Shown: positions 51,581 to 61,076 of the stretch, piece by piece
How positions within the stretch are numbered: position 1 is the first letter of the stretch
Layout of the letters: each line of letters begins with the position of its first letter
NCBI RefSeq assembly: GCF_028416635.1
Contig: NZ_CP114013.1
Location: 3,224,001 to 3,288,000, forward strand
From: Baekduia alba
GTDB taxonomy: Bacteria > Actinomycetota > Thermoleophilia > Solirubrobacterales > Solirubrobacteraceae
DNA length: 64,000 nt
Direction: 5' to 3'
Notes under the pieces: generated by a model
Told to the model about the DNA's origin: nothing
Databases searched by the model: none
The model's input: the letters and a program-made list of their open reading frames with translations, nothing else
Position numbers and translations under genes: made by a program

Positions 51581-53632
51581 ATGATGCACCGAGCACTCAG
51601 GCGAGCCCTGCTCGCATCCACCACGGCGGCCGCGCTGTCACCGGCCGTAGCCGCCGTTCCCGCCCACGCAGCCCAGCCGGGCCGCGCAAACCTCGATGGC
51701 AGCGTCCCCACCTGGGCGCAGCCGGCCCGCGACCAGGGCGCCGCCGACGCCAGCCAACCGACCGAGATCAAGGTCTACCTGCCGCTGCGCGACGCCGCCA
51801 CGGCGGAGGCGATGGTCCGCGACGTGTCCGATCCCAAGAGCGCCAACTACGGCAAGTACCTCTCGCCGGCGGACTTCCGCTCGCGGTTCGCGCCGACGAC
51901 GGCCGACGTCCAGACGGTCGAGCAATTCCTGACCGATGCCGGCCTGAGCATCGGCGCGGTGCCGAGCAACAACCACAGCATCACCGCGACCGGCACGCTG
52001 CAGCAGGTCGAGACGGCCTTCGGCGTCGACGTCCACAAGTACGCCTACCGCGGCAAGGTGCTCAACGCGCCGACCGGCGACCTGACGATCCCGACCGCGC
52101 TGCAGGGCAAGGTCATCGCCGTCTCCGGCGTGGATCAGTCCGGCCTGCTGACCCAGCCCGCCAACTCGCACTCGCGCGGCACCGACGAGTCCTACCTGCG
52201 CGCCAAGCCGGACGCCCCGGTGGCCGCTGCGCCGCAGCCGACCGCGCGGCTCAAGGCGACCGGCAGCGCGCCGCCGCCCGACGCCTTCGTCAACGCGCCG
52301 CCGTGCTCGACGTACTTCGGCGAGAAGATCGCCAAGGACCTCCCGCCCGCGTTCGGCAGCAAGCAGCCCTACGCACCGTGCGGCTACACGCCCGCCCAGT
52401 TCCAGGGCGCCTACGGCGTCGACCAGCCCATCAAGAAGGGCCTCGACGGCCGCGGCATCACGGTCGCGATCACCGACGCCTACGCCGCGCCGACGATCGA
52501 GGCCGACGCCAACCAGTACGCGCAGACGCACGGCCAGGCGCCGTTCGCCAAGGGCCAGTTCAAGCAGGTCCTGCCCAAGAAGCCGTACCGCTACGGCTAC
52601 GACGACCCGGACAACCCGTGCGACGAGCAGGGCTGGTACGGCGAGGAGACGCTCGACGTCGAGGCCGTGCACGCGATGGCGCCGGGCGCGAACGTGGTCT
52701 ACGTCGCCGGCCGTTCCTGCGATGACGGCGACCTCGACGGCGCGCTGAACAAGGTCGTCAACCAGAAGCTGGCCACGATCGTGACGAACTCGTGGGGCGG
52801 GATCGGCGGCGACTCCGCGCCGGCGTACCTGAAGGCCTACCAGCAGACGTTCATCCAGGCCGACCTGGAGGGCATCGGCATGTTCTTCAGCAGCGGCGAC
52901 AACGGCGACGAGAGCCAGTACACGACCGACGGCGCACCCGGCGCCGACTTCCCGGCGACCGATCCGTTCGTGACCGCCGTCGGCGGCACGGCGCTGGCCG
53001 TCGGCCAGGCCAACGACTACCAGTGGGAAGTCGGCTGGGCGTCGGGCACGAGCTCGCTCGGGCCCAACGGCAAGAAGTGGCAGCCCACCCCGCCCGGCGA
53101 CTTCCTCTACGGCGGCGGCGGCGGGATCAGCGCCATCTTCGACCAGCCCTACTACCAGCAGGGCGTCGTGCCCGACGGCATCGCCCAGGGCAAGCGGGCG
53201 ACGCCGGACATCGCGATGGACGCCGATCCGCAGACCGGCATGCTCGTCGGCGAGACCCAGACGTTCCCCGACGGCACCGCGAAGTACAGCGAGTACCGCA
53301 TCGGCGGCACGTCGCTGGCCTCGCCGCTGTACGCGGGTATGGAGGCGATCGCCGACCAGGTCTACGGCCGCGCGCACGGGTTCGTGAACCCGTCGATCTA
53401 CGCGCTCAACGGCACGAGCGCCGTCCGGGACGTCGTCCCGCGCGCGCCCAGCGCCGTCGTCCGCGTCAACTACAACAACGACGTCGACGACAGCGCCGGC
53501 ACCACGCCGATCCTGCGGTCGCTCGACGACGAGGCGCAGTCGATCCACACCGGTCCGGGCTGGGACACGATCACGGGCGTCGGCACCCCCAACGGCCTGG
53601 CGTACCTCACCAACCTGGGGTACACGAACTAG
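51581..53632 (+). CDS. Secreted sedolisin-type serine-carboxyl protease
   Basis: A 683-residue exported acid protease. The signal peptide (LLASTTAAALSPAVAAVPAH), the pro-kumamolisin domain (residues ~40-210: IKVYLPLRDAATAEAMVRDV, NYGKYLSPADFRSRFAPT), and the catalytic domain follow. The triad is seen: Glu and Asp in GEETLDVEAVHAM, Ser in GGTSLASPLYAG; the oxyanion Asp in FFSSGDNGDES. The C-terminal Ca-binding loop GPGWDTITGVGTP is intact. The two ATGs at 51581 and 51584 are equally possible. The gene lies between the galactose symporter and the amidohydrolase and has no obvious partner. Confidence 0.95.
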   Translation: MMHRALRRALLASTTAAALSPAVAAVPAHAAQPGRANLDGSVPTWAQPARDQGAADASQPTEIKVYLPLRDAATAEAMVRDVSDPKSANYGKYLSPADFRSRFAPTTADVQTVEQFLTDAGLSIGAVPSNNHSITATGTLQQVETAFGVDVHKYAYRGKVLNAPTGDLTIPTALQGKVIAVSGVDQSGLLTQPANSHSRGTDESYLRAKPDAPVAAAPQPTARLKATGSAPPPDAFVNAPPCSTYFGEKIAKDLPPAFGSKQPYAPCGYTPAQFQGAYGVDQPIKKGLDGRGITVAITDAYAAPTIEADANQYAQTHGQAPFAKGQFKQVLPKKPYRYGYDDPDNPCDEQGWYGEETLDVEAVHAMAPGANVVYVAGRSCDDGDLDGALNKVVNQKLATIVTNSWGGIGGDSAPAYLKAYQQTFIQADLEGIGMFFSSGDNGDESQYTTDGAPGADFPATDPFVTAVGGTALAVGQANDYQWEVGWASGTSSLGPNGKKWQPTPPGDFLYGGGGGISAIFDQPYYQQGVVPDGIAQGKRATPDIAMDADPQTGMLVGETQTFPDGTAKYSEYRIGGTSLASPLYAGMEAIADQVYGRAHGFVNPSIYALNGTSAVRDVVPRAPSAVVRVNYNNDVDDSAGTTPILRSLDDEAQSIHTGPGWDTITGVGTPNGLAYLTNLGYTN

Positions 53633-53666
53633 GAGGAGGGCCACGAAGGCAGTAGGTTGCCGGGGC

Positions 53667-54908
53667 GTGAGCGACAGTTCGCGCCCCGGCCGCCTGCACT
53701 CCGCGATCGCGGAGCTGGCGACGTTCAACGACGATCCCGCCAGCGGCGGAATCACGCGCGAGGTGTACACGCCGACCTACGCGCGGGCCCTGGAGCGGGT
53801 CGTCGCGTGGATGCGCGAGGTGGGGCTCGAGCCCCGGCTGGACGCCGTCGGCAACCTGTACGGGTCGTGGACGGGGACCGACGCGACGGCGCCGCGGGTC
53901 CTGACCGGGTCGCACGTCGACACGACGTTGAACGCCGGCGCCTATGACGGGGTTCTTGGTGTCCTTGGAGCGATCGAGGCGGTGCGCACGTTGCGCGACG
54001 CCGGGTTCACGCCCCGCCGCACCGTCGAGGTCATCGCCTGGGCCGGCGAGGAGCCGCGCTTCGGCACCGGGTGCGTGGGGTCGCGCTGCGCGGCCGGCGA
54101 CCTGTCGCGCGCCGACCTGGACCGGCTGGTCGACCGCGACGGGATCACGATGGCGGTGGCGCTGCGCGAGGCCGGCTTCGACCCGGACGCCGTGAAGGAC
54201 GCGGTCGTCGCGCCGCCGACCGTCCACGCGCTCGTCGAGCTCCACATCGAGCAGGCGATCGTGCTCGAGACGCACGGCGAGCCGATCGGCGTGGTCGAGG
54301 CGATCGCCGCGCCGCACGACTTCCGGATCGTCTTCGAGGGCGCCGCGACCCACGCGGGCGCCACGCCGATGGGCCTGCGGCGCGACGCGCTGGTCGGCGC
54401 CGCCGAGGCGGTCGCGGCGATCGAGGAGATCGCCCGCGGCTCGTCGTCCGGGACGACGGTCGGCACGGTCGGCGTGATCCGGGCGCTGCCGGGCGCGATC
54501 AACGTCGTACCGGGCGTCGCGTCGCTGGACGTGGACGTGCGCGACAGCGACGAGCCGGCGCGCGAGGCGGTGGTGGCGGCGATCGTCGACGCCGCGCGCG
54601 CGATCGGGACGGCCCGCGGGCTCGACGTCGGCGTCGAGGAGATCGTCACCGACACGCCGGTCGCGTGCGATGCCGCGGTCGTCGCGGCGTCGGTCGCGGC
54701 GTGCGAACAGCTGGGGCTGACGTACCGCCGCATGATCTCCGGCGCCTACCACGACGCCATGATCATGGGCCGTCGCGTGCCCGTCGGGATGATCTTCGTG
54801 CCCTCGCGCGGTGGCGTCAGCCACCACCCCGACGAGTACACGTCGCCACAGGAGCTGGACCGCGGCGTCGCGGTGCTCGCCGGGACGCTGCGGCGCCTGG
54901 CGTCGTAG
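53667..54908 (+). CDS. allC: M20-family allantoate amidohydrolase / ureidoglycolate hydrolase type
   Basis: A 413-residue metallo-amidohydrolase of the allantoate/carbamoyl-amino acid hydrolase group. Metal ligands: His in GSHVDT, Asp in AYDGVLG, Glu pair in GEEPRFG, His in VELHIEQA, and the last His in GVSHHPDEYT. The dimerisation (lid) domain runs from about residue 210 to 330 (FEGAATHAGATPMGLRRDAL). It may open allantoate or ureidoglycolate to ammonia, CO2 and glyoxylate. The cluster to the right (uricase, XDH, AllE) supports a purine role over general carbamoyl hydrolysis. GTG 53667. Confidence 0.85.
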   Translation: MSDSSRPGRLHSAIAELATFNDDPASGGITREVYTPTYARALERVVAWMREVGLEPRLDAVGNLYGSWTGTDATAPRVLTGSHVDTTLNAGAYDGVLGVLGAIEAVRTLRDAGFTPRRTVEVIAWAGEEPRFGTGCVGSRCAAGDLSRADLDRLVDRDGITMAVALREAGFDPDAVKDAVVAPPTVHALVELHIEQAIVLETHGEPIGVVEAIAAPHDFRIVFEGAATHAGATPMGLRRDALVGAAEAVAAIEEIARGSSSGTTVGTVGVIRALPGAINVVPGVASLDVDVRDSDEPAREAVVAAIVDAARAIGTARGLDVGVEEIVTDTPVACDAAVVAASVAACEQLGLTYRRMISGAYHDAMIMGRRVPVGMIFVPSRGGVSHHPDEYTSPQELDRGVAVLAGTLRRLAS

Positions 54909-54939
54909 CGGACGCGCCGGCACGCTAGGTTCCCGGGCC

Positions 54940-55668
54940 ATGCTCGACGGGCGCGTGGCGTTGGTGACGGGCGGCAGCGGCGGCATCGGCGCGGCGCTGT
55001 GCCGGCGGCTGGCCGCCGAGGGGATGGCGGTCGCCGTCCACTACCGCGACCGGGTCGAGCTCGCCGACGCGATCGCGCGCGACATCGTCAGCCAGGGCGG
55101 TCGAGCGGTCGCGGTCCCCGCCGACCTCCTGGTCCCGCGAGCCGCCGAGCTCCTGGTCGACCAGGTCGAGGCGCAACTCGGGCCGGTCGACGCGCTGGTC
55201 GCCAACCACGGGCTCGCGCATCGCGCGACGTTCGACGAGGTCGACGCCGGCGCCTGGGACGAGACCATGGCCATCAACCTGCGCGCGCCGTTCCTGCTCG
55301 CCCAGCGCGTGCTCCCGGGCATGAAGGACCGCGCGTACGGCCGGATCCTCTTCGTGTCCTCGGTCGCCGCGTTCACCGGCGGGATCGTCGGACCGCACTA
55401 CGCGGCGTCCAAGGCGGGCCTGATCGGCCTCACCCACCACCTGGCCTCACGCGTGGCCGAGGCCGGCATCACCGTCAACGCGATCGCCCCCGCGCTGATC
55501 GAGCACACCGACATGCTCCCCGGCGACCCCGGCTACCTCGCGCGCGCGATCCCGGTCGGCCGCCTCGGCCAGCCGGAAGAGGTCGCCGACATGGCGGTCG
55601 CCATGCTTCGCAACGGCTACCTGACGAGCAAAGTGGTCTCGCTCGACGGAGGGATGCACCCCCGCTAG
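54940..55668 (+). CDS. Short-chain dehydrogenase/reductase
   Basis: A 242-residue classical SDR. TGGSGGIG is the NAD(P)-binding turn at residues 10-17, ANHGLA the NNAG-like motif, and YAASK the catalytic Tyr-Lys pair. The C-terminal VVSLDGGMHP is family-typical of FabG-like enzymes. The substrate cannot be told. Its start is 31 nt after the M20 gene on the same strand, so co-transcription with it is likely. Confidence 0.9.
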   Translation: MLDGRVALVTGGSGGIGAALCRRLAAEGMAVAVHYRDRVELADAIARDIVSQGGRAVAVPADLLVPRAAELLVDQVEAQLGPVDALVANHGLAHRATFDEVDAGAWDETMAINLRAPFLLAQRVLPGMKDRAYGRILFVSSVAAFTGGIVGPHYAASKAGLIGLTHHLASRVAEAGITVNAIAPALIEHTDMLPGDPGYLARAIPVGRLGQPEEVADMAVAMLRNGYLTSKVVSLDGGMHPR

Positions 55669-55770
55669 GCCGATTGTCCGGTCCGGATCGTCGTGGCTGA
55701 CGTCGCCGGCCCAGCGGCAGCGTGCGCCCGCACGTGAAGCGGGTTGGCGACCGTCAGACGCGGCGCGGCG

Positions 55771-55786
55771 GCCCGGACAACCGGGC
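55771..55786. terminator. Terminator hairpin between SDR and DUF2630 genes
   Basis: A perfect 6-bp stem GCCCGG / CCGGGC with loop ACAA directly after the stop of the minus-strand DUF2630 gene and 103 nt after the SDR stop. Candidate bidirectional terminator. Confidence 0.5.
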
Positions 55787-56046
55787 TAGCCGAGATAGCC
55801 CTCGACGGTGCCTTCGCCGCGCAATTGCTCGGCGTCCGGGTCCCGGCCGGCGCGCGCCGCGGCCTCGCGGCGGCGCAGGAGATCCCAGAGCTGGTCGAGC
55901 TCGACCTTGATCGCGGCCAGCCGCGCGGCGTCGCGCTCGATGACCTCGGGATGCCCGGTCTCGGCCGCCGCGCCCTCCTCGGCGCGCAGCTTGCGCTCCT
56001 CGCCCTCGAGCTGCTCGATGCGGTTGCGGATCTGTGCGTCGTCCAT
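55786..56046 (-). CDS. DUF2630-family small coiled-coil protein
   Basis: An 86-residue helical protein. The pattern IRNRIEQLEGEERKLRAEEG, then LAAIKVELDQLWDLLRRREA and EGTVEGYL closely follows the DUF2630 family of small actinobacterial proteins with unknown function. ATG 56046. The gene lies just beyond a decayed secreted-protein gene. Confidence 0.85.
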   Translation of the reverse strand: MDDAQIRNRIEQLEGEERKLRAEEGAAAETGHPEVIERDAARLAAIKVELDQLWDLLRRREAAARAGRDPDAEQLRGEGTVEGYLG

Positions 56047-56056
56047 GGAACCGAGC

Positions 56057-56459
56057 CTACCCCGCGTGCGACCGCGCGCACTGGTAGTCGATGACCAGGA
56101 GGTGGAAGTGATGATCGCCCTGCGGGCGGGTGTCGACGAGCGTCGGGTCGGCCGGGTCGACCCCGTCCGGCCCGTTGATCGTTCAGGAGCCGATGCCCGA
56201 CCCGCCCTCCTCGTCCTGGCAGGCGTAGGCCAGCGCGATCCTCGCGCCCTGCGGATAGGTCGCCCCGGAGGCCGCGGCGTGTCGATCGTGGCCGTCGGCG
56301 GCGTGCTGTCGCTCTCCTCGTAGATCACGCGGAACGTCTCGGGGTCCAGGACCCCGGGCGCCGGCGCCGGGTAACGACCGCCCCACTGCTCCGGACCGGG
56401 TTGTTGGCGTACTTGGACCCGAGCGAGAACGGCTTGCCGTTCAACGTCAGCCCCACCAT
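56057..56459 (-). pseudogene. Decayed C-terminus of a secreted Ig-like-domain protein
   Basis: Protein-like pieces occur in alternating frames. AMVGLTLNGKPFSLGSKYAN (to ~56405) is followed by GPEQWGGRYPAPAPGVLDPE and TFRVIYEESDSTPPTATIDT, then GATYPQGARIALAYACQDEE with GGSGIGSC, and finally DGVDPADPTLVDTRP ending at 56057 with LLVIDYQCARSHAG. At least three single-base shifts separate them. The TPPTATIDTP...GATYPQG segment is a common extracellular repeat in Thermoleophilia. No start or catalytic domain is left. Confidence 0.6.
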
Positions 56460-56529
56460 GGCGTCAGGCACGCCTCGCAGACGACGGCGAGGGCGAGCGA
56501 GTACTTGGAGCATCCGTGCAAAGTGCGCG

Positions 56530-56542
56530 GCACTACAAGTGC
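56530..56542 (-). terminator. Small hairpin after the ureidoglycine aminohydrolase gene
   Basis: GCACT / AGTGC with loop TGT directly follows the allE stop on the minus strand. Short; an overlapping alternative pairing (AGTGCcgcGCACT) exists. Weak candidate. Confidence 0.3.
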
Positions 56543-57289
56543 TCAGAAACCGTCGCGCCAAGTGTCCTTGTACAACAGGTACTCGGCCGGCCCGTCGGCG
56601 CTCGCGGTGAAGCCCTGCGGGCAGTAGGGCGCCATGTAGATGAAGTCCTCGGCCTGGACCGCGTGCTCGTCGGTGCCCAGGACGTAGGTGCCGCCGCCCT
56701 CGGTCATCCAGAGGCCGTGCTCCTCGTCGTGGACCTCGATCTTGTCGAGGCCGACGCCGGGCTCGAAGCGCAGCAAGGACATCGCGAAGTCAAAGGCGGG
56801 GTCGTCGACCGGCAGCAGCTCGCGGCGGGTGAAGCCGGCGACCGCGGTCGGGGCGAAGGGCTGGTCGTCGCGGTGGCCGGACAGCGCGCCCGGCGCGTCG
56901 TGGGCCGCGTGGCCTTCGTACTGGCGCTTGACGATCAACAGCCGCGCGGGCGCGTCGTCGCCGGCACGCAGCTCGTAGGCGGTGTCGGACGGCAGGTAGG
57001 CGAAGCCGCCGGCGGGCAGCGTGCGGCGCTCGCTGGCGGCGATGCGCACCGTCACGGCCCCGTCCAACACGTAGAAGAACCGCTCGTAGCCGGCGCCGAC
57101 GCGGCGCGTCGTGCCGCCGCCCGCATGCAAGGACACCAGGTACTCGCCGATACGCGACGGCGCCATCCGCGGCGTGACGAGCTTGACGACCGGCTGGTCG
57201 CCGAACTCCGGCAGCCGGCTCGGGTAGTGGTTGGCCGGCGTGACCACGGTGTAGCCGTGGCCGAGCGCGCCGCGGTCGGCGTCGGTCAT
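56543..57289 (-). CDS. allE: (S)-ureidoglycine aminohydrolase (bicupin)
   Basis: A 248-residue double-cupin enzyme that hydrolyses ureidoglycine to ureidoglycolate and ammonia. The first cupin has FFYVLDGAVTVRI, the second GVGLDKIEVHDEEHGLWMTE with the Mn ligands (Glu, His, His, Gln-type) and TYVLGTDEHAVQAEDFIYMA. The start YTVVTPANHYPSRLPEF is a family hallmark. ATG 57289 overlaps the xanthine dehydrogenase stop by 4 nt, so it is the last gene of the xdh transcript. It completes the allantoate-ureidoglycine branch. Confidence 0.92.
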   Translation of the reverse strand: MTDADRGALGHGYTVVTPANHYPSRLPEFGDQPVVKLVTPRMAPSRIGEYLVSLHAGGGTTRRVGAGYERFFYVLDGAVTVRIAASERRTLPAGGFAYLPSDTAYELRAGDDAPARLLIVKRQYEGHAAHDAPGALSGHRDDQPFAPTAVAGFTRRELLPVDDPAFDFAMSLLRFEPGVGLDKIEVHDEEHGLWMTEGGGTYVLGTDEHAVQAEDFIYMAPYCPQGFTASADGPAEYLLYKDTWRDGF

Positions 57290-59709
57290 CGCGCGTGTTC
57301 CTCCTCGTCGACATGGACAACAAGCTCCTCCGGCCGGACCGGCGCGCGCGGCAGCTCGTGGCCGGTCGCGGCGCGCAGCGCGGCGAGGATCGCGGGCGTC
57401 GAGGACAGCGACGGCATCTCCCCCACGCCCCGCAGCCCGTACGGCGTCTCGGGATCGCCGAGCTCCAGGATGATGGAGTCGACCGGCGCGGCGTCGACGA
57501 TCGTCGGGATCCGGTAGGAGCCGAGGGACTGCGTCTGGACCAGGCCGCCGGCGAGCAGCACCTCCTCGCTCAACGCGAGGCCCAGACCCTGGATCGACCC
57601 GCCCTCGAGTTGGCCCTCCAAGGCCATGGGGTTGATCACGCGGCCGACGTCCTGGGCGCACGTGAGCTGGACGACGCGCGCGAGGCCCAGCTCGACGTCG
57701 ACCTCGACGACCGCGCGGTGCGCGACGAACCCGAAGCCCGCGTGCGCGTCGCCCTGGCCGGTCACGGGGTCCAACGCCTCGGTCGGCGCGTGGCGATAGG
57801 TGCGCGTGGCCTCCAGCGGCTCGGCCCCGCCCTCGACGAGCTCGACGAGGTCCAGCACGCGCTCGGCGCCCTGCCAGACCGCGCCGTCGCGCAGCGCCAG
57901 CGCGGTGTCGCGGCGGCCGAGCCAGTCGGCCGCGCGCTCCAGCGCCGCGGTCCGCACCGCGACGCACGCGGCCCGCACCGCGCCGCCGACCATCCACGTC
58001 AAGCGGGAGGCGGAGGCCGAGCCGGCGGAGTCGATCGCGGTGTCGGCGGCCGCGACGACGACCGCCTCGACGCCGAGCTCGGTGCGCGCGATCTGCTCCT
58101 GGACGCCGAGGACGCCCTGGCCGACCTCGACCGCGGCGGTGTGGACCTCGACGACGGCGCGGCCGTCGCGCGCGGTGAGCCGGGCGCGCGCCGTCGAGGC
58201 GTCGTCGAAGCCCTCCGAGAAGGCGATGTTCTTGAACGCGGCCGCATAGCCGACCCCGCGCCGGACGCCCTCGCCGCGCGTGGCGGCGAACTGGCTGCCG
58301 GGCAGGTCGCGCGGGTCGACCGCCGCGCCCGCGGGGCGCTCCGCCGGCAGCGGATGCTCAGCCAATGCCTCCAACAACGCGACGGTCGCGATCGGTCCGC
58401 GCACGACCTGGCCGGTCGGGAGCACGCCGCCGTCGCGCAGCGCGTTGCGGCGCCGCAGCTCGATCGGGTCGAGCCCCGACGCCGCCGCGAGCTTGTCCAT
58501 CTGCGCCTCGTAGGCGACGGCGACCTGCACCGCGCCGAACCCGCGCATCGCGCCGCACGGCGGGTTGTTGGTGTACACGACGGTCCCGAGCAGGTCGACG
58601 TCCGGGCACGCGTACGGGCCGGCCGCCAAGGTGGTGGCGTTGGCGACGACCGCCGTCGAGGACGACGCGTAGGCGCCGCCGTCCAGCCAGAGGCGCGCGC
58701 GGACCGCCGTCAGCAGCCCGGTCGCCGCGTCGGCGCGGTGCTCGTACTCCATCCAAGCCGGATGGCGGTGCACGTGACCGCCGGTGAACGACTCGTCGCG
58801 CAGGTAGGCCATCTTCACCGGCCGCCCGGTGACCAGCGCGAGCATGCACGCGTGCAACTGGATCGACAGGTCCTCGCGCGCGCCGAACGCGCCGCCGACG
58901 CCGCCCAGGACGAGCCGGACGCGCTCGGCCGGCAGGCCGAGGCCGGCCGCGACCTGATCGCGGTCGACGTGCAGCCATTGGGTGGCGATGTGCAGCTCGA
59001 CGCCGCCCTCGCCGTCCGGGATCGCCAAGCCGGACTCCGGGCCAAGAAACGCCTGGTCCTGGATGCCGACCTCGTAGCGGCCGGTCACGACGACCTCGCC
59101 CGGCGCCGGCGCGTCGGCGATCGGCGCGCCCGCCAGGATCGGGACCGCGCGCAGGACGTTGCCGGCCGGGTGCAGCGCGGGCGCGTCGGGGGCCAGTGCG
59201 GCCTCGACGGTCGTCAGCGGCTCGACGGGCGCGTACTCGACCACGACCAGCGCCGCCGCCCGCCGCGCGGTGACCGCGTCCTCGGCCGCGACGATCGCGA
59301 CCGGCTCTCCGTGGTGGCGCACGCGGTCGATCGCGAGGACCGGCTGGTCGGGCAGCGTGTTGCCGACGAGCTTGTCGCCGGGCACGTCGGCGTGCGTCAA
59401 GACCACGTGCACGCCGGGGACGTCGAGCGCCGCCCGGACGTCGATCCCGCGGATGAGCGCGGAGGCGTGCGGGCTGCGGACCGTCGCGCCGAACAGCATG
59501 CCTTCGACGCGCAGGTCCGAGGAGTACAAGAACTCCCCCGCGACCTTCGCCGGCCCGTCGCTGCGCGTCAGGCGCGCGCCGACGTGCCCGGCGCGGGCCG
59601 CGCGCTCGGCGTCCTCGTCCAGCAGCGCCTCGGGCTCGGCGCCCGTGCCGGTGTGGCGCACCGTCCGCGGGTGCTGCGCCTGCCACGTGTCGCCCTGCTG
59701 CGGGCTCAT
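57286..59709 (-). CDS. xdhA: Xanthine dehydrogenase, molybdenum-binding subunit
   Basis: Catalytic Mo subunit of an XDH-type enzyme that oxidises hypoxanthine and xanthine to urate. The 807-residue chain has the Mo-Co domains: VGARLTRSDGPAKVAGEFLY at the N-terminus, GGVGGAFGAREDLSIQLHAC, TNNPPCGAMRGFGAVQ, and the catalytic Glu in GLRGVGEMPS near the end. Together with the [2Fe-2S] and FAD subunits it forms the heterotrimer. ATG 59709 and stop 57286 overlap the neighbouring genes by 4 nt each. The length fits the split-subunit form. Confidence 0.93.
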   Translation of the reverse strand: MSPQQGDTWQAQHPRTVRHTGTGAEPEALLDEDAERAARAGHVGARLTRSDGPAKVAGEFLYSSDLRVEGMLFGATVRSPHASALIRGIDVRAALDVPGVHVVLTHADVPGDKLVGNTLPDQPVLAIDRVRHHGEPVAIVAAEDAVTARRAAALVVVEYAPVEPLTTVEAALAPDAPALHPAGNVLRAVPILAGAPIADAPAPGEVVVTGRYEVGIQDQAFLGPESGLAIPDGEGGVELHIATQWLHVDRDQVAAGLGLPAERVRLVLGGVGGAFGAREDLSIQLHACMLALVTGRPVKMAYLRDESFTGGHVHRHPAWMEYEHRADAATGLLTAVRARLWLDGGAYASSSTAVVANATTLAAGPYACPDVDLLGTVVYTNNPPCGAMRGFGAVQVAVAYEAQMDKLAAASGLDPIELRRRNALRDGGVLPTGQVVRGPIATVALLEALAEHPLPAERPAGAAVDPRDLPGSQFAATRGEGVRRGVGYAAAFKNIAFSEGFDDASTARARLTARDGRAVVEVHTAAVEVGQGVLGVQEQIARTELGVEAVVVAAADTAIDSAGSASASRLTWMVGGAVRAACVAVRTAALERAADWLGRRDTALALRDGAVWQGAERVLDLVELVEGGAEPLEATRTYRHAPTEALDPVTGQGDAHAGFGFVAHRAVVEVDVELGLARVVQLTCAQDVGRVINPMALEGQLEGGSIQGLGLALSEEVLLAGGLVQTQSLGSYRIPTIVDAAPVDSIILELGDPETPYGLRGVGEMPSLSSTPAILAALRAATGHELPRAPVRPEELVVHVDEEEHAR

Positions 59710-61076
59710 GTCCCCGGCGCCGCCAGCGCCATGCGGCCGCTCTCGCGCCGCAGCTCGGCAGCGAGCGTCACCGGGTCGGCGGTGCGCAGCTCGGCGTCCT
59801 CGACGACGACCTCGCCGCCGACGACGAGCGTGTCGACCGGGCGCGTCGGGCCGAAGGCGAGCGCCGCGATCGGATCGGCGATCCCGGCGAAGCCGACCTC
59901 GTCGAGGTTCCAAAGCGCCACGTCGGCCAGCGCGCCGACGCTCAGGTGCCCCAGCTCGTCCTCGCGCCCGAGGCAGCGCGCGCCGTGGCGCGTCGCCATC
60001 TCCAGCGCCTGGCGGGCGCTCAGCGCGCGCGGCCCACGCGCGACGCGAGCCAGGACCATCGCGGCGCGCAGCTCGTCGACCAGCTCGCCGCACTCGTTGG
60101 ACGCCGCGCCGTCGACACCGAGCCCGACCGGCGCGCCCGCGGCCAGCAGCGACGGCACCGGCGCGATCCCCGCGCCGAGCCGGCCGTTGGACGTCGGGCA
60201 GTGCGCGACGCCCGTCCCGGCCGCGCCCATCCGCACGGTCTCGTCCTCGTTGAGGTGCACGCAGTGCGCGAGCCAGACGTCGTCGCCCAGCCAGCCCAGG
60301 TCGTCGAGGTACTGCAGCGGGCGCACGCCGAAGCGCTCGAGGCAGAACCGCTCCTCGTCGTCGGTCTCGGCGAGGTGCGTGTGCAGCCGGACGCCGCGGG
60401 CCCGCGCCAGCTCCGCGGTCTCGCTCATCAGCTCGCCGGTCACGCTGAACGGCGACGTCGGCGCCAGCGCGATCCGCACGCGCGCGCCGGGCTCGGGGTC
60501 GTGATGGCGGTCGATCGCCTCGGCGCACGCGGTGAGGATCGCGTCGCGGTCTTCGACGACGTCGTCGGGCGGCAGGCCGCCGGCGCTCTTGCCGAGGTCC
60601 ATCGCGCCGCGGCACGGGTGGAAGCGCATCCCGATCGCGCGGGCCGCGTCGATCTCGACGCCCAGCAGGTCGCCGGCATGGCGCGGGAAGATGTAGTGGT
60701 GGTCGGTCGTCGTCGTGCAGCCCGACCGCGCCAGCGACGCCAGCCCCGCGCGCGCCGCCGCGGCGACCACCGCGTCGTCGATGTGCTGCCAGACCGGGTA
60801 GAGCGCGACCAGCCACTCGAACAGCGTGGCGTCGGTCGCGTAGCCACGCGTCGCCCACTGGTAGAGGTGGTGATGGCAGTTGATGAGGCCGGGCGTCGCG
60901 AGCTTGCCGGCCGCGTCGATGCGGCGGATCGCCTTGTTGGTGTGGTCGCTGGCGGCGGGTCCTTCGCCGACCGCGACCAACCGCTGGTCCTCGATCACGA
61001 GGTGGCCGTCGGCGATCTCGCGGCGCTCGTCGTCGACCGTCGCGATCGCGCAGCCCTCGATGACGATCGTGCTCAT
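59706..61076 (-). CDS. Amidohydrolase, probable 8-oxoguanine/guanine deaminase
   Basis: A 456-residue zinc (or iron) amidohydrolase of the TRZ/ATZ group. Metal ligands: LINCHHHLYQW (HxH), HTHLAETDDE (His and Glu), LAHCVHLNE, and GVDGAASNECGEL with the last Asp. The 8-oxoguanine deaminase group shares TPGLINCHHHLYQ and CRGAMDLGKS. In this position between xdh subunits it would feed urate directly from 8-oxoguanine or xanthine from guanine. Hydroxyatrazine-type hydrolase is an alternative, judged less likely in this context. Both ends overlap the neighbours by 4 nt. Confidence 0.85.
   Translation of the reverse strand: MSTIVIEGCAIATVDDERREIADGHLVIEDQRLVAVGEGPAASDHTNKAIRRIDAAGKLATPGLINCHHHLYQWATRGYATDATLFEWLVALYPVWQHIDDAVVAAAARAGLASLARSGCTTTTDHHYIFPRHAGDLLGVEIDAARAIGMRFHPCRGAMDLGKSAGGLPPDDVVEDRDAILTACAEAIDRHHDPEPGARVRIALAPTSPFSVTGELMSETAELARARGVRLHTHLAETDDEERFCLERFGVRPLQYLDDLGWLGDDVWLAHCVHLNEDETVRMGAAGTGVAHCPTSNGRLGAGIAPVPSLLAAGAPVGLGVDGAASNECGELVDELRAAMVLARVARGPRALSARQALEMATRHGARCLGREDELGHLSVGALADVALWNLDEVGFAGIADPIAALAFGPTRPVDTLVVGGEVVVEDAELRTADPVTLAAELRRESGRMALAAPGT

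Noticed and set aside
57295-60504. A 1069-codon open frame on the plus strand opposite the xdh genes, and similar long frames at 21793-24663, 24682-27465 and 35947-38922
   Set aside because: Each is the antisense of a recognisable gene. At this GC content antisense frames stay open by codon bias. Their translations are Arg/Asp/Val/Gly-rich low-complexity sequence with no domain.
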